Assembly (NCBI RefSeq): GCF_029635795.1
Contig: NZ_CP114280.1
Location: forward strand, 1,054,001-1,118,000
Source: Dickeya lacustris
GTDB lineage: Bacteria; Pseudomonadota; Gammaproteobacteria; Enterobacterales; Enterobacteriaceae
Length of the DNA stretch: 64,000 nucleotides
Reading direction: 5' to 3'
This document shows, one piece after another, positions 1-10,520 of this stretch. Within the stretch, counting starts at the first letter, position 1, and the number at the start of each line of letters is the position of its first letter. The notes under the pieces are model-generated. The model searched no databases. It worked only from the letters and a program-made list of their open reading frames with translations, and was not told the origin of the DNA. The position numbers and the translations under genes were made by a program.

Positions 1-130
1 AGCTTTTGAATATATCGTCGGTGGCGGGCGCGCTTTTTTCTTTTTCTGCTGACTGTTGCTCGTTAAATGCATCAGCCCACAGATCGTCCACGGAATCCGT
101 TTCTTCGGACGGTTTCTTGATGTCACTCAT
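1..130 (-). CDS. fliN: FliN, flagellar motor switch protein (5' end only)
   Basis: The first 43 codons of FliN run off the left edge of the window. The start ATG lies 8 bases inside the end of fliM (ATGAGTGA), so the two genes are translationally coupled. The visible N-terminus contains a DDLWADAF segment followed by a Lys/Glu-rich stretch, as in enterobacterial FliN. In the family, FliN forms the lower C-ring of the basal body with FliM and FliG and takes part in CheY-P-controlled switching. The conserved C-terminal SpoA domain is outside the window, so the identification rests on this N-terminus and on gene order. Confidence 0.9.
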   Translation of the reverse strand, partial: MSDIKKPSEETDSVDDLWADAFNEQQSAEKEKSAPATDDIFKS

Positions 131-1139
131 TGAGCGGTTCCTCGTCATTCAGCGAATTTAAAATAGGGTTTATCAAATGTTCAACGCGCAAGGCATACTG
201 GCCGTTCAATGTACCGTAATGGCAAGTCAGTACCGGAACACCATCAACGTGAGCGACCAGTCGTTCGGGTTTATCAATCGGCAAAATATCGCCAGGCTTG
301 AGTTTTAATACTTTTGACAATCGAACCGGAATATCAACAAAATTAGCCACCAGCTCCAGCTCTGAATGCTGTACCTGTTTTGCCAGGGTTTCACGCCAAT
401 GCTGATCTTCCTGTTGCGAGTTTTCCAGCGGCGGGTTAGCCAATAGCTCGCGTAATGGTTCAATCATCGAGAACGGAATACAGATGCTGAATTCACCGGT
501 TAATGTACCAATCTCCAGATGAAATGGTGTTGTCACAACGATATCGTTCGGCGATGTAGTGATGTTGGTGAATTTGACCTGCATCTCAGAACGAACATAT
601 TCGACATCCAGCTTGTAAATGGCATTCCAGGCATCACTATAGGATTCCAGTGCCAGCTTCAGCATACGCCGAACAACGCGCTGCTCGGTATGGGTAAATT
701 CACGCCCTTCAACTTTGGTGGGGAAGCGACCATCACCACCAAACAAGTTATCTACCGCAATAAAAACCAGACTTGGCGAAAACACAAACAGTGCAGTACC
801 GCGCAAGGGTTTAAGGTGTATCAAGTTAAGGTTGGTCGGAACGGGAAGGTTACGCGCAAACTCATGATACGGCTGAATTTTAATGGCACCAACGGTAATG
901 TCAGGGCTACGACGGAGCAGGTTGAACAACCCCATACGGAACTGGCGAGCAAAGCGCTCATTAATAATTTCCAGTGCCTGTAAACGCTCACGTATAACGC
1001 GGCGTTGTGTATTGGGATCATAGGGTTTGACATCCCCATCTTTTTGCGACGCAGCGTTATTAGCATCAGCGCTACTGTCGCCACTGTCACCGTTTAGCAG
1101 GGCGTCAATTTCTGCCTGCGAAAGAATACTGTCACCCAT
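123..1139 (-). CDS. fliM: FliM, flagellar motor switch protein
   Basis: FliM is a C-ring protein that binds CheY-P and sets the direction of motor rotation. The 338-residue length matches the enteric protein (about 334). The N-terminal CheY-binding peptide is visible as SILSQAEIDALLNG at residues 4-17. It is followed by the CheC-like middle domain (for example LFGGDGRFPTKVEGREFT near 130-150) and a C-terminal SpoA domain with LKPGDILPID near 280. Five bases separate it from fliL upstream, and its TGA overlaps the fliN start. It belongs to the fliLMN part of the fli cluster. Confidence 0.97.
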   Translation of the reverse strand: MGDSILSQAEIDALLNGDSGDSSADANNAASQKDGDVKPYDPNTQRRVIRERLQALEIINERFARQFRMGLFNLLRRSPDITVGAIKIQPYHEFARNLPVPTNLNLIHLKPLRGTALFVFSPSLVFIAVDNLFGGDGRFPTKVEGREFTHTEQRVVRRMLKLALESYSDAWNAIYKLDVEYVRSEMQVKFTNITTSPNDIVVTTPFHLEIGTLTGEFSICIPFSMIEPLRELLANPPLENSQQEDQHWRETLAKQVQHSELELVANFVDIPVRLSKVLKLKPGDILPIDKPERLVAHVDGVPVLTCHYGTLNGQYALRVEHLINPILNSLNDEEPLNE

Positions 1140-1144
1140 AGTGA

Positions 1145-1633
1145 TTACCGCAAAATGAAAGCAGTGAACAGGACATCGCTGACGACCTGGTTAGGTTGAC
1201 CAGGAACCAGCGGTGGGCTTAATACCTGCTTGATCTCTTCAACCAGCTTTTGTTTACCTTGTTCTGTAGCCAGTACTGATGAGCTTTGGCGTGAAAACAG
1301 CATAATCAGACGGCTGCGAATCTCAGGCAGATAGTTAGTTAGGCGTGCACGGGTGGCGTCATCCGGCAAACGCAATGTAATGCCTACATACAATACTCTG
1401 TCTGGATTATTATCCGCAGACAGCAGGTTAACAGTAAACGTATCCAGAGGCATGAACACCGGCGCGGGCGGCGGCGGCGGCTCATGAGATGCTGTATCCG
1501 CTTGTTTATGACCCAATAACCACCAGCCGATACCCGCTGCGGCAGTCGCTGCCAGAGCGATAACAATCAAGAGTATCAGCCAGATGGACCGCTTTTTACC
1601 GCCCGACTGAGCTTTCTTATTAGACGTAGCCAA
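1145..1633 (-). CDS. fliL: FliL, flagellar basal body-associated protein
   Basis: FliL is an inner-membrane protein next to the MotAB stators. The 162 residues start with a Lys-rich cytoplasmic segment ([10 protein letters not shown]). A single membrane helix follows at about 17-40 ([20 protein letters not shown]), then a Pro-rich linker ([10 protein letters not shown]) and the periplasmic domain with [11 protein letters not shown]. The C-terminus [13 protein letters not shown] is the usual FliL ending. It is the first gene after a 132-base gap downstream of fliK, so a fliLMN promoter may lie in that gap. Confidence 0.96.
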   Translation of the reverse strand: MATSNKKAQSGGKKRSIWLILLIVIALAATAAAGIGWWLLGHKQADTASHEPPPPPAPVFMPLDTFTVNLLSADNNPDRVLYVGITLRLPDDATRARLTNYLPEIRSRLIMLFSRQSSSVLATEQGKQKLVEEIKQVLSPPLVPGQPNQVVSDVLFTAFILR

Positions 1634-1765
1634 TGATATATCCTGTTATTTATCAGTATTTAATGACTATTTCAGCATTAAACAAATACGTGATATCACG
1701 ATTATCCCGTCTATTCATCATGTCAATACAGTGAATAAACAATAAAAAAAGCGTTAACTTGTTTA
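1634..1765 (-). promoter_or_regulatory. fliK-fliL intergenic region with a 12-bp palindrome
   Basis: This is the only sizeable gap in the fliF-to-fliN run, which otherwise has overlaps or gaps of a few bases. It contains a perfect palindrome, CGTGATATCACG, at 1689-1700 in otherwise AT-rich DNA. Enteric fliL has its own class 2/3 promoter, so promoter activity is expected here. No clear FlhDC box or sigma-28 hexamer pair could be assigned, and the palindrome may be chance. Confidence 0.3.
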
Positions 1766-3127
1766 TTAGGCAAATATATCCACGCCATTGCGCCCTGTCG
1801 CGATTGACTGCAATGTCGCAGGAACAGGCAGTGCACTCACCGATTCAGTTGTGCGTTCAGATTGCCCAAACTGCTGTTGGTAAGATGACGCATTGTTGCT
1901 GCCATTGCCCCCGGTATTCCCGGCCAACTGCTGTTGTGATTGCTGCCAGCTCCCCGCATCAGCGCCAACACTACTTTGGCCAAGATTAATACCACTTTCA
2001 GCCATAGCATTGCGTAAGTGAGGTAACGCCGACTCCAGAGCAGAACGCACCTGACTACTTCCTGATACTAAATGGATTTGAGCCTGATTATCCTCAATTT
2101 TCAGCATGATATGCAGCGAACCCAACTCTTCGGGATGAAGTTTAAGTTCAGCCGTTTGCTGGCCATTGCGGGTAAACATCACCACTTGTTGGCCCAGCGC
2201 ATCATTCCACTGCTGCGTCCCTACCGGAGCAGTAATCTGGCTGGTGAGATGCTGCGCAGCTGGTTGCGTCGGTGCGGCATTATTCGCAAACAGCGATGAT
2301 AGCGTTTGCATCGATGAAGAAAGCGTTGCATCTGCAGGCGCTGATGCTGCCGTAGGGTTGCTGATACTGTCATCTTTACGTGAGGAGAGCAGATTATTAT
2401 CGCTCAATGCGTTAAAAGTATTCTCGCCTAATACCGCCGATGAGCCCTTGGCTGGCGAAGGCACAACCGCTGTGCTGGCAGTCGCCGCACTTGTACTCAG
2501 AGCAGATGGTACAAGTAAGCCGCCAGACTTATCGGATGCATCAAGTGACACGTCTGTCTGAGAAAGGGCATTTTTCCCGGATAACAGCGAATTGAGCAGC
2601 GCATTATTATCTGAAGCGCCATTTTTCACCGTGCCGAACGTCGCCAATCCGTCTGACAACATATTACCCGCTTCGACAGCTGGCGCTTTCGCTATCGTTT
2701 GCTGTGGTATCATCGCAAACAGCGCCTGCATAGCCAGAGCATCATTATTGACGGTTTTCTCGTCTTTAACGTCGGCTTTTTTCTGTGATTTCGCGAGTAA
2801 AGACTCCAGCGAATGATCTGCCTGCAGGTCGGAAACGGTCAACGTTCCGCTCGTTAGTGCGGTCAGAATCGAATTTAACTCTTCACTGTTTGCATCAATG
2901 CCGCTTTTCGCCAATGCATCTTTAAATTCGGCGCTCTCCTGATCGCTGACGGCAACTTTACGTGATGATTGTAATGCCGATAATTTTTGCGATAACAGTT
3001 GAACAAAATTTTCAGGTAGAGCGGCATCGTTACCCAACAGCGCCAGTAAAGAACTGCTCTGAGGCGTGGTTGCGCTTGCATCAGTTGTATTAGTGACAGT
3101 CGTCGCAGTCATTGCTGGCAAGTTCAT
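1766..3127 (-). CDS. fliK: FliK, hook-length control protein
   Basis: FliK is secreted during hook assembly, measures hook length and switches FlhB specificity from rod/hook to filament substrates. This copy has 453 residues, longer than the roughly 375-405 of E. coli and Salmonella. The extra length is in the low-complexity Ser/Ala/Thr-rich middle (residues about 150-290), the region that acts as the ruler. The conserved C-terminal core is present: LHPEELGSLHIMLKIEDNQ near 330-350, then VRSALESALPHLRNAMAESG. It ends in a Gln/Ser/Asn-rich tail. It lies 2 bases from fliJ. Confidence 0.95.
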   Translation of the reverse strand: MNLPAMTATTVTNTTDASATTPQSSSLLALLGNDAALPENFVQLLSQKLSALQSSRKVAVSDQESAEFKDALAKSGIDANSEELNSILTALTSGTLTVSDLQADHSLESLLAKSQKKADVKDEKTVNNDALAMQALFAMIPQQTIAKAPAVEAGNMLSDGLATFGTVKNGASDNNALLNSLLSGKNALSQTDVSLDASDKSGGLLVPSALSTSAATASTAVVPSPAKGSSAVLGENTFNALSDNNLLSSRKDDSISNPTAASAPADATLSSSMQTLSSLFANNAAPTQPAAQHLTSQITAPVGTQQWNDALGQQVVMFTRNGQQTAELKLHPEELGSLHIMLKIEDNQAQIHLVSGSSQVRSALESALPHLRNAMAESGINLGQSSVGADAGSWQQSQQQLAGNTGGNGSNNASSYQQQFGQSERTTESVSALPVPATLQSIATGRNGVDIFA

Positions 3128-3129
3128 AA

Positions 3130-3570
3130 TTATGTTTTCCTCATTGATGCTCGTTGGGCGAACTCATCCATCCGCTTTTGCTCTTGGCGATTCTCATGCG
3201 CCTGCAGCCGGGTCTGTTCACGCTGCTGCAACGTAGTAAACGCATTCAAGCGCTGCTGCTTTTCCTGCCATGTCTTGGTTGCCTGATTTAACCGGGATGA
3301 CCAATTTAATAAATGATGGCGATGTTGCTCAATGGCTTTTTCCAGCGTCAAAATAAATTGCTGATAGTTCTGCCACGCGGTATTGGCCATCCCTTCAGAC
3401 ATCGACTCATTAAGGCGCTGGCGATAATCATCATGATAACCCAATAGCATGTTAAGTTGTTCTTCTGCCTGTAGATAGGCTTTTTGCACGTGTCCCAACT
3501 GCGTTGTTGCCGTATCGACTTCTTTCTGGGCTAAATCACGCAGCATGATGAAGGTAGACTGAGCTCTCAT
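3130..3570 (-). CDS. fliJ: FliJ, flagellar export chaperone
   Basis: FliJ is a coiled-coil stalk protein of the flagellar type III export ATPase complex (FliHIJ); it recycles chaperones and contacts FlhA. The 146-residue product is almost entirely helical and rich in Gln, Glu, Arg and Leu. It has LRDLAQKEVD near the start and MDEFAQRASMRK at the end, both typical of enteric FliJ. I chose the ATG at 3570 because an AGGAG sits 5 bases upstream; an in-frame GTG two codons earlier is less well placed. The fliI stop lies 8 bases upstream of this ATG. Confidence 0.93.
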   Translation of the reverse strand: MRAQSTFIMLRDLAQKEVDTATTQLGHVQKAYLQAEEQLNMLLGYHDDYRQRLNESMSEGMANTAWQNYQQFILTLEKAIEQHRHHLLNWSSRLNQATKTWQEKQQRLNAFTTLQQREQTRLQAHENRQEQKRMDEFAQRASMRKT

Positions 3571-3578
3571 GCGCACTC

Positions 3579-4949
3579 CTACCGATTATACGGGAAAATG
3601 TTGTTCAGTGCCTGACAGGAATCCTCAAATGAGCTTCGCTCAAACATACCTTGTTGTAAAAAGGCCTGCATATGCGGATAAAGCTGTATAGCACGATCAA
3701 GTAGCGGATCGCTACCGGATGCGTAAGCACCCACATTAATCAAATCACGATTACGCTGATAGCTGGATAACGACTGCTTAAACTGCCTTACAGCAGAATA
3801 GTGGTTTTCATCTATCAATGCCGTCATTGCACGGCTAATCGAGGCTTCGATATCAATCGCCGGGTAGTGCCCAGACTCAGCCAATTGCCGAGACAGAACG
3901 ATATGGCCGTCCAAAATTGCGCGCGCCGAGTCTGCAATCGGGTCCTGTTGGTCGTCGCCTTCTGTTAATACAGTATAGAACGCGGTTATCGACCCGCCGC
4001 CAGAAATACCGTTACCCGCGCGTTCAACTAAAGCGGGCAGTTTAGCAAATACAGAAGGTGGATAGCCTTTGGTCGCTGGGGGCTCACCGATAGCCAATGC
4101 AATTTCACGCTGTGCCATCGCATAACGTGTTAATGAGTCCATAATCAAGAGCACGTGATGGCCGCGATCGCGGAAGTCTTCCGCGATACGCGTGGCATAA
4201 GCGGCACCTTGCATACGCAATAGGGGCGATACATCCGCAGGCGCAGCGATAACGACCGAACGCGCCAGCCCCTCTGTGCCTAGGATATTTTCAATAAAAT
4301 CTTTTACTTCCCGGCCACGCTCACCAATAAGGCCGACAACGATAACATCGGCTTGCGTATAGCGGGCCATCATACCCAGCAGCACACTTTTACCAACCCC
4401 AGAGCCAGCAAATAAACCCATACGCTGGCCGCGACCAACGGTCAGCAATGCGTTAATCGCCCTTACGCCAACATCCAGGACATACTCAATCGGCGTACGC
4501 TGTAATGGGTTAAAGGGCGTGGACATCAGCGGTGCGGTATAGCCCGTATCCGGTGTGGGTAAACCGTCAAGCGGTTTGGCAGCACCATCCAATACTCGCC
4601 CAAGCAGCGCTGGGCCCAACGGTAATTGTTTACCCTGATTTCCACCGGAAATCCCCACCCGCTCATAAACCCGAGCGCCAGGGATGATGCCTTCGACCTC
4701 TTCAAGTGGCATCAAAAACAGTTTTTGACCGTTAAAGCCGACTACCTCGCTTTCTACTTCTTCGATTTGATTACCATTTTGACGCTCAATCAGGCAAGTT
4801 GAGCCTAATGGCATATGCAGACCTGTTGCCTCAAGCACCAGGCCAGTTGCACGCGTCAGGCGTCCGTAACGTCGTATTGATGGCGTATTCGCAATACGCT
4901 TCTCAAATGAATCGATAGAAGAAAGCCAACGAGAGAGGCGCACCGTCAT
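3579..4949 (-). CDS. fliI: FliI, flagellum-specific export ATPase
   Basis: FliI is the hexameric ATPase of the flagellar export apparatus and is homologous to F1-beta and to type III secretion ATPases. The Walker A motif is [15 protein letters not shown] (about residues 165-180) and the Walker B segment is [14 protein letters not shown]. The ATG at 4949 is chosen because its A is the last base of the fliH stop (TGATG). This gives 456 residues, matching the E. coli length; an upstream in-frame start at 4991 would lie inside fliH. It is coupled to fliH upstream and followed by fliJ. Confidence 0.97.
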   Translation of the reverse strand: MTVRLSRWLSSIDSFEKRIANTPSIRRYGRLTRATGLVLEATGLHMPLGSTCLIERQNGNQIEEVESEVVGFNGQKLFLMPLEEVEGIIPGARVYERVGISGGNQGKQLPLGPALLGRVLDGAAKPLDGLPTPDTGYTAPLMSTPFNPLQRTPIEYVLDVGVRAINALLTVGRGQRMGLFAGSGVGKSVLLGMMARYTQADVIVVGLIGERGREVKDFIENILGTEGLARSVVIAAPADVSPLLRMQGAAYATRIAEDFRDRGHHVLLIMDSLTRYAMAQREIALAIGEPPATKGYPPSVFAKLPALVERAGNGISGGGSITAFYTVLTEGDDQQDPIADSARAILDGHIVLSRQLAESGHYPAIDIEASISRAMTALIDENHYSAVRQFKQSLSSYQRNRDLINVGAYASGSDPLLDRAIQLYPHMQAFLQQGMFERSSFEDSCQALNNIFPYNR

Positions 4950-5698
4950 CAGAGTTCTCCTGGGGCTGCCAGCCGACAGAGCTCGTGCCAACGAGTCGCG
5001 AGACTTGCATCAAGATCGCCCTCTTCAGCACTGACTTTGCATCCGCCAGGATGTAATTGGTTATCAGCCAATAAGCGCCAGCCATGAATGCTCAACGTTG
5101 GGCCCAGATGTTGCTCAATACGCGCTAAATCGGCAGGGTGCACACGCAGTTGAGGTTTACCACTAAACATCGGCTCTTGTTGAATCAATTGCTGTATTTG
5201 ACTCATCAGCGCAGTACCGTCACAGATAGGGGCCTGGCCAAGAACCTGTTTTGCTGCGGTTAGCGCAAGTTGCATCAGCCGAGAGACGATAACGCTATCA
5301 AGCGCGTCCAGTGTTTGCTGGAATTCATTAACCATCTGCTGCATTTGTGCAATAACGGGTTGCTGCTGCTGTGCTGCATCCTGCAACCCCTGCTGCATAC
5401 CCGCATGATGGCCGTCTTGATAGCCTGCGGCGTAACCTTGCTGCTTCCCTTCGTTGAATCCTGTTTCTCTGGCTTGTTGCAACACTTGCTCACGCAAAGT
5501 TGCAAGGTCATCTTCAGGCTGCTGGAAGTCAGTCATGGAAAAGAATTCATCGCCATCACTGCCTTCTGCTCGCGCCGGTAAAGACGATGAGGCCGACGAT
5601 GGTTTTTCATTCACAGACGGCGACGATGGTGCTGATAAGTCATCAAGCTTCCAGAGTTGCCAGTCAAGATTATTGGAATAATTAGACAAACGCGTCAT
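4949..5698 (-). CDS. fliH: FliH, negative regulator of the FliI ATPase
   Basis: FliH binds FliI as a dimer, inhibits its ATPase and docks it at the C-ring. The protein has about 249 residues. An N-terminal Trp-containing segment ([11 protein letters not shown]) binds FlhA/FliN in the family. The glycine-repeat helix with GxxxG spacing follows ([18 protein letters not shown], near 90-110). The C-terminal domain has [17 protein letters not shown] and [17 protein letters not shown]. The ATG at 5698 is preferred to upstream GTG codons. It overlaps the fliG end by 17 bases and shares TGATG with fliI. Confidence 0.94.
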   Translation of the reverse strand: MTRLSNYSNNLDWQLWKLDDLSAPSSPSVNEKPSSASSSLPARAEGSDGDEFFSMTDFQQPEDDLATLREQVLQQARETGFNEGKQQGYAAGYQDGHHAGMQQGLQDAAQQQQPVIAQMQQMVNEFQQTLDALDSVIVSRLMQLALTAAKQVLGQAPICDGTALMSQIQQLIQQEPMFSGKPQLRVHPADLARIEQHLGPTLSIHGWRLLADNQLHPGGCKVSAEEGDLDASLATRWHELCRLAAPGEL

Positions 5699-6674
5699 CG
5701 CCACCACCGATAATCATTTCGCCGCTGTCTGCCAGACGACGTACAATGAGCAAAATGGCTTTCTGTTCGTTTTCTACCTGAGACATACGTACCGGGCCGC
5801 GAGTTGCCAGGTCGTCGCGCAAGATTTCTGCTGCACGCTGCGACATGTTGCGCAGGAATTTCTCGCGCAATGGCTGTTCTGCACCCTTCAGTGCAATAAG
5901 CAGAGACTCGGACTCCACTTCCTGAAGCAGGCGCTGGATACTGCGATCGTCCACTTCGACCAGATTTTCGAACAGGAACATTTCGTCGATGATTTTCTGC
6001 GCCAGTTCGCCGTCAAATTCGCGCACGGCATCAATAACGGCTTCTTCGTGCTGCGTTTTCATCAAGTTAATGATTTCAGCCGCAGTACGCACACCACCCA
6101 TCTTACTGCGTTTCAGGTTTTGACCATCCAGAAGCCCGTTGAGCACTTCGGTCAATTCAGCCAATGCCGAAGGCTGTACGCCGCCAAACGTGGCGATACG
6201 TAGCATGACATCGTTACGCATACGCTCATCAAAGTGGGCCAGAATATCCGCCGCCTGCGCGCGTTTAAGATGGACAAGGATTGTCGCAATAATCTGTGGA
6301 TGCTCATCACGGATAAGGTCAGCGGCACTCTGAGGCTCCATGAAGTTGAGCGTTTCCATCCCCGAAGAGGTTTCTTTGCTCTCGAGAATATCCTCCAGCA
6401 AGCTTGAAGCACGTTCCTCACCCAATGCTTTGACGAGTACAGAGCGCAGATATTCACCGGCATTAATACCCAGCGCGGCGTATTGTTCGGCTTCTACATC
6501 AAACTCACGCAGCACCTCAAGCAACTCTGTCTGAGATACTTGTTTCATGTTCGCCATCGCGGTACTGAGATGTTGCACCTCTCGGGTTGAAAGGTGTGTA
6601 AAAACCTCTGCCGCACGGTCTTCACCGATGGTCATCAGTAACACGGCGCTCTTTTCTGTACCTGTCAGACTCAT
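5682..6674 (-). CDS. fliG: FliG, flagellar motor switch/torque protein
   Basis: FliG is the C-ring protein that generates torque by interacting with MotA. Its 330 residues match the enteric length. The N-terminal FliF-binding domain starts [18 protein letters not shown]. The middle domain contains the EHPQ motif ([15 protein letters not shown], near 125-140). The C-terminal torque helix carries alternating charges, with [20 protein letters not shown] and [15 protein letters not shown] near 270-305. Its ATG overlaps the fliF stop by 4 bases (ATGA). Confidence 0.98.
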   Translation of the reverse strand: MSLTGTEKSAVLLMTIGEDRAAEVFTHLSTREVQHLSTAMANMKQVSQTELLEVLREFDVEAEQYAALGINAGEYLRSVLVKALGEERASSLLEDILESKETSSGMETLNFMEPQSAADLIRDEHPQIIATILVHLKRAQAADILAHFDERMRNDVMLRIATFGGVQPSALAELTEVLNGLLDGQNLKRSKMGGVRTAAEIINLMKTQHEEAVIDAVREFDGELAQKIIDEMFLFENLVEVDDRSIQRLLQEVESESLLIALKGAEQPLREKFLRNMSQRAAEILRDDLATRGPVRMSQVENEQKAILLIVRRLADSGEMIIGGGDDAFV

Positions 6675-8371
6675 AGTTCATTACTCATCCAGTGGCGGAT
6701 TACCAAGGCGACAACGCGAGGATCATTTTCTGCCAGTTCACGAATACGCTGGCTGTGCATCTCAGTATGAACGCGCTGTTCGGATTTCCTTTGTTGCTCC
6801 ATTTCAATATTGTTGATGGTCACGCTGACGCCATCATCTTGTCCACGTAAAGAGGCTGCCGCCACAGCAGCTTCTTGCAGCGCAGCGCGCCGTTGTAGCT
6901 GTGGACGAACCAATTTGCGATACAGAATCCAGCCAACAATCAGTACGAGCAACCAGCGACCTACTTCAATCAACAGGTCAAAGAAGGCTTGCTTCTGCCA
7001 GAAAGGTAACTGACCCGCAGCACTGTCCGTAATGGTAAAGGGAGTATTTACAACATTTAATGAGTCACCGCGATCGTTTGAGAAGCCCATTGCCTCACGA
7101 ACCAACGCTTCAATTTTTTTGAGCTGTTCATCGCTCATTGCTGCGGGTTTACCATCCGTACCTGCTGTGTAGTTTACAACCACAGCCACCGACAGGCGCT
7201 GAACATTACCTGTATTTTGCTTGGTATGGCGGATAGTACGATCGACTTCGTAGTTTATTGTCTGATCGTGACGGCTGTTTAACGTTTGACTAGCCGAGCT
7301 GCCCGTGGTGGATGTCTGGGTATTCGTACCTGTTGCCGTTGTATTGCCATTCGCGTTGGCGTTTGCCGCAGGGGGCGTAGAAATCGGAGCAGTTGGCGCC
7401 GGAGTGGGCGTATTTGATAGCGCGCCCGGTACACCGCCAACGTTAGGGCCACCACGCTGATCGCTCTGACTTACCTGTTGCGAACGTACAGCTGCCTGAT
7501 TAGGCGGCTGATTAGGTTGGTATTGCTCATCCGTCTGCTCACGACTGGCAAAATCAATCTGAGCTGTTACCTGCGCATGGACGTTTCCTGCGCCAACTAC
7601 AGGCAAAAGGATCGCCTCAATTCGGCGCTGGTAGTTATTTTCTATTTCATTTGTGTATTTTAACTGCGCTGCATTGAGGTCTCTGCCCGACCCATCATTT
7701 TGAGTCAGCAATTTACCTGTTTGATCAACAATAGTGACCTTATCAGCAGGCAAGCCAGCAACGCTGCTTGATACCAAATAAGCAATCGCATTGATCTGGC
7801 TGTCGTCCAGAGCACGTCCAGGCTGAAGAGTAATGGTAACCGCCGCAGACGGGGATTTCTGCTCGCGGACGAATAACGAGGGTTTAGGAATAGCCAGATG
7901 GACACGCGCGTTTTGAATCGGCCCAAGTGTTTCCATGGTACGAGCAAGCTCGCCTTCCAATGCGCGCTGATAATTTATCTGCTCACTGAACTGACTGATG
8001 CCGAATTTTTCTTGATCGAGCAATTCAAACCCGACCGCGCCACCTTTAGGCAAACCTTGTTGCGCGAGTCTTAACCGGGTTTCATAAACCTTATCCGCCG
8101 GAATCATGATGGCGGCACCACTTTCTGTAAAGCGGTACGGGATGTTCATCTTACCCAGTTCAGAAACAACGCTGCCGCCATCACGTTCACTGAGGTTAGT
8201 GTAAAGCACGCGATAATCAGGGCTACGAGCCCAAAGCGATAATGCCACAACAATTGCAATGGTGGCTGCTGAAGCAATTAGCAAAGGAATTCTAGGGTTA
8301 GTACGCAAACGGTTGAGTATTTCGCCAAAGCTTTTCCCACCGGTTGCTGCTCCGGATGTTAAGGCGTTCAT
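6671..8371 (-). CDS. fliF: FliF, flagellar MS-ring protein
   Basis: FliF forms the MS-ring in the inner membrane, the first structure of the basal body. The ATG at 8371 gives 566 residues and follows an AGAGAGAG purine tract; a longer frame to 8461 is unlikely. TM1 lies near residues 27-47 ([19 protein letters not shown]). The ring-building YscJ/FliF domain follows ([17 protein letters not shown]), then a long Pro/Thr/Asn-rich loop at about 290-380. TM2 is near 435-460 ([16 protein letters not shown]). The C-terminal FliG-binding tail ends [19 protein letters not shown]. It heads the fliFGHIJK run and is divergent from fliE. Confidence 0.97.
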   Translation of the reverse strand: MNALTSGAATGGKSFGEILNRLRTNPRIPLLIASAATIAIVVALSLWARSPDYRVLYTNLSERDGGSVVSELGKMNIPYRFTESGAAIMIPADKVYETRLRLAQQGLPKGGAVGFELLDQEKFGISQFSEQINYQRALEGELARTMETLGPIQNARVHLAIPKPSLFVREQKSPSAAVTITLQPGRALDDSQINAIAYLVSSSVAGLPADKVTIVDQTGKLLTQNDGSGRDLNAAQLKYTNEIENNYQRRIEAILLPVVGAGNVHAQVTAQIDFASREQTDEQYQPNQPPNQAAVRSQQVSQSDQRGGPNVGGVPGALSNTPTPAPTAPISTPPAANANANGNTTATGTNTQTSTTGSSASQTLNSRHDQTINYEVDRTIRHTKQNTGNVQRLSVAVVVNYTAGTDGKPAAMSDEQLKKIEALVREAMGFSNDRGDSLNVVNTPFTITDSAAGQLPFWQKQAFFDLLIEVGRWLLVLIVGWILYRKLVRPQLQRRAALQEAAVAAASLRGQDDGVSVTINNIEMEQQRKSEQRVHTEMHSQRIRELAENDPRVVALVIRHWMSNEL

Positions 8372-8717
8372 ACTCTCTCTCTGCCTGGTTGCTGAACGAT
8401 ATAGGTAACGTTGTAACGTAACAAAACAGAACTCCCTGATTGCGCAATCATAAAAACTCATCGCCTAGATTTACCGGCATGCCATTATTTTCCGTTACGT
8501 GGAAATTGATGGGTCGATAAGCCAGCATTTTTAATCTCATTTATGCGATTTACCCTCTTAGGGATATGGTAGCGTATTGAACTCGTAAAGAGGTATGTAT
8601 GGAATAGGCCGCTCCACCATGCTGTTCTTTCTTACTGACGCGTGAGTGTATCTATTTTTTTCCTCAAACGCTGTATTTGGTAGCGAAATCTTTAGTCAAA
8701 AAGGGTTAAGGTCAAAC
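8372..8717. promoter_or_regulatory. fliF/fliE divergent control region
   Basis: This 346-base region separates the divergent fliF and fliE starts and must hold at least two promoters. In enteric bacteria both units are class 2, activated by FlhD4C2 with sigma-70. The fliE side ends with AAGGGTTAAGG upstream of its ATG. I could not assign FlhDC half-sites with confidence by eye. Confidence 0.55.
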
Positions 8718-9041
8718 ATGTCTATTCAAGGTATTGATGCAGTATTGCAGCAAATGCAAGTTACCGCTACCAAAGCCTCTGGCGGAGTGAATCCGCTTTC
8801 TACCGGGCTTGCAGCGCCTTCCGGCTTCGCCGACGAATTAAAAGCCGCCCTTGATAAAATCAACGACACTCGCGTTCAAGCGCAGACGCAGGCGGAAGCG
8901 TTTACATTGGGAAAACCGGGTATTGCATTGAATGATGTGATGATTGATAACCAAAAGGCTTCCATCTCCTTACAGATGGGCGTCCAGGTACGAAATAAAC
9001 TGGTATCTGCCTATCAAGAAGTGATGAATATGTCTATTTAG
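8718..9041 (+). CDS. fliE: FliE, MS-ring/rod junction protein
   Basis: FliE links the MS-ring to the proximal rod and is one of the first export substrates. I chose the ATG at 8718 ([14 protein letters not shown]) because it matches the family start and follows AAGGGTTAAGG; the frame opens earlier, at 8646, without support. The product has 107 residues, close to the 104 of E. coli. The conserved C-terminus [26 protein letters not shown] is intact. The gene is monocistronic, and insertion-sequence debris starts directly after its stop, so its 3' flank has been rearranged. Confidence 0.96.
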   Translation: MSIQGIDAVLQQMQVTATKASGGVNPLSTGLAAPSGFADELKAALDKINDTRVQAQTQAEAFTLGKPGIALNDVMIDNQKASISLQMGVQVRNKLVSAYQEVMNMSI

Positions 9042-9156
9042 TATCTATCGCGTGGGCTGCTGAAGAACAGTAAACAAATCCAGCCCTCACGACGAAGCCT
9101 ACTTCCGAAGCCGCCTATTATGGCTGTATGGCGGCCACTCCACGTTAAGGTAATCC

Positions 9157-9210
9157 AAGAAATATCGCTGAAACAGTGCTCATTCAGACATTCATCGCGA
9201 AAGTGACCCT
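9157..9210 (-). pseudogene. Fragment of an IS407-type transposase OrfB
   Basis: On the minus strand this stretch reads [15 protein letters not shown]. It closely matches [15 protein letters not shown] in the complete insertion sequence 300-400 bases to the right (about 9535-9600). Flanking codons do not continue the transposase. It is a short relic of another copy of the same IS type, with no coding capacity left. Confidence 0.7.
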
Positions 9211-9285
9211 GACCCAACATCCTGCTCCATTCAGAAACAGAATTCCGGCATGATAAGTAATGCCTCCTGAACGGAGGTTGTCCCG

Positions 9286-9370
9286 ATGAACAAGTCGCAA
9301 TTCACCGAAGAACAGATTGTGTTTGCCCTGAAACAGGCTTAATTGGATACGCCAGTACCGGAGGCCTGCC
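9286..9370 (+). pseudogene. IS3-family OrfA relic, left part of an older element
   Basis: Starting at the ATG at 9286 the frame reads MNKSQFTEEQIVFALKQA, then a stop (TAA at 9340), then LDTPVPEAC. This is the start of an IS3-family OrfA (helix-turn-helix protein), here with an in-frame stop. The relic is cut at 9370 by the complete IS. Its continuation at 10592 rejoins in frame but in OrfB sequence, so most of orfA and the first part of orfB were already missing. Confidence 0.75.
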
Positions 9371-9399
9371 TGACCTGCCCCCGGGATTAAATACAAAAC

Positions 9400-10266
9400 T
9401 CAGTTAGTAATGTCGGCTCCTTCACTCTCAGAATTACCCTTTCTCCAGCTCGCTGCAAATTCAGACGGCGTCTGATAATTCAGCGTGGAGTGCGGGCGAC
9501 ATTCGTTATAATCCTGACGCCATTCGCTGATGGTTTTCCTGGCATGACTGACGTCGCTGAACCCGTGTTCATTCAGGCATTCATCGCGAAAGCGTCCGTT
9601 AAAACTCTCAATAAATCCGTTCTGTGTCGGCTTGCCGGGCTGGATAAGTCGCAACTCCACTCCATGCTCAAAGGCCCACTGTTCGAGCGCGCGGCAGGTA
9701 AACTCCGGGCCCTGATCGGTTCTTATCGTAGCCGGATAGCCGCGAAACAGCGCAATGCTGTCCAGAATACGCGTGACCTGCACGCCTGAAATCCCGAAGG
9801 CAACAGTGACCGTCAGGCATTCCTTTGTGAAGTCATCGACGCAGGTAAGGCACTTGATCCTGCGACCGGTAGCCAGCGCATCCATGACGAAATCCATCGA
9901 CCAGGTCATGTTGGGCGCCGCCGGGCGGAGCAGCGGCAGACGTTCTGTTGCAAGCCCTTTACGACGACGTCTGCGTTTAACGACCAGCCCGTTCAGATGA
10001 TAAAGGCGGTACACGCGCTTGTGATTAACCAGAAGCCCTTCACGGCGCAGTAACTGCCATATGCGGCGGTAGCCAAAACGCCTGCGCTCCAGTGCCAGTT
10101 CAGTAATGCGCCCTGATAAATTGGCATCAGCCGCCGGACGCTGAGCGTCATAGCGGCAGGTCGACAGGGACAAACCTGTGAGTCTGCAGGCACGACGTTG
10201 CGACAGACCGGTCGCATCACACATCAACACCACGACTTCGCGCTTCTGGTCTGTCGTCAGTACTTT
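9400..10266 (-). CDS. IS3-family transposase OrfB (DDE integrase domain)
   Basis: OrfB carries the catalytic integrase domain of the IS. An HTH_21-like segment is followed by the rve core. The DDE residues are visible as D in [11 protein letters not shown] in IRTDQGPEF and E in [17 protein letters not shown]. The C-terminus reaches TPSEFAASW. The frame is open upstream of its first ATG (10233) into the orfA end ([11 protein letters not shown]). This fits production of an OrfAB fusion by -1 frameshifting near the CGAAAG sequence at the end of orfA, as is known for IS3 elements. No disruption is seen. Confidence 0.9.
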   Translation of the reverse strand, partial: KVLTTDQKREVVVLMCDATGLSQRRACRLTGLSLSTCRYDAQRPAADANLSGRITELALERRRFGYRRIWQLLRREGLLVNHKRVYRLYHLNGLVVKRRRRRKGLATERLPLLRPAAPNMTWSMDFVMDALATGRRIKCLTCVDDFTKECLTVTVAFGISGVQVTRILDSIALFRGYPATIRTDQGPEFTCRALEQWAFEHGVELRLIQPGKPTQNGFIESFNGRFRDECLNEHGFSDVSHARKTISEWRQDYNECRPHSTLNYQTPSEFAASWRKGNSESEGADITN

Positions 10267-10520
10267 CGCCCAAGAGCCACCTGAAGCGCCTCCTTATCCA
10301 GCATGGCCTCGGCGAGCAGCTTCTTGAGTCTGGCGTTCTCTTCCTCAAGTGACTTCAGGCGCTTAACCTCAGGCACCTCCATGCCGCCATACTTCTTACG
10401 CCAGGTATAAAACGTGGCGTCGGAAATGGCGTGCTTACGGCAGAGCTCCCGGGCTGAAACGCCGACTTCAGCCTCGCGGAGGATACTGATGATCTGTTCA
10501 TCGGAAAAACGCTTCTTCAT
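10257..10520 (-). CDS. IS3-family transposase OrfA (HTH protein)
   Basis: OrfA is the 87-residue DNA-binding partner protein. An N-terminal helix-turn-helix ([18 protein letters not shown], then [20 protein letters not shown]) is followed by a leucine zipper-like helix ([20 protein letters not shown]). It overlaps the open frame of orfB, so the transposase OrfAB can be made by programmed frameshift. A GGGGATG context lies at the start. It is intact. Confidence 0.9.
   Translation of the reverse strand: MKKRFSDEQIISILREAEVGVSARELCRKHAISDATFYTWRKKYGGMEVPEVKRLKSLEEENARLKKLLAEAMLDKEALQVALGRKY

Noticed and set aside
519..983. Open frame of 154 codons on the plus strand opposite fliM
   Set aside because: Shadow of fliM; no start signal or domain pattern.
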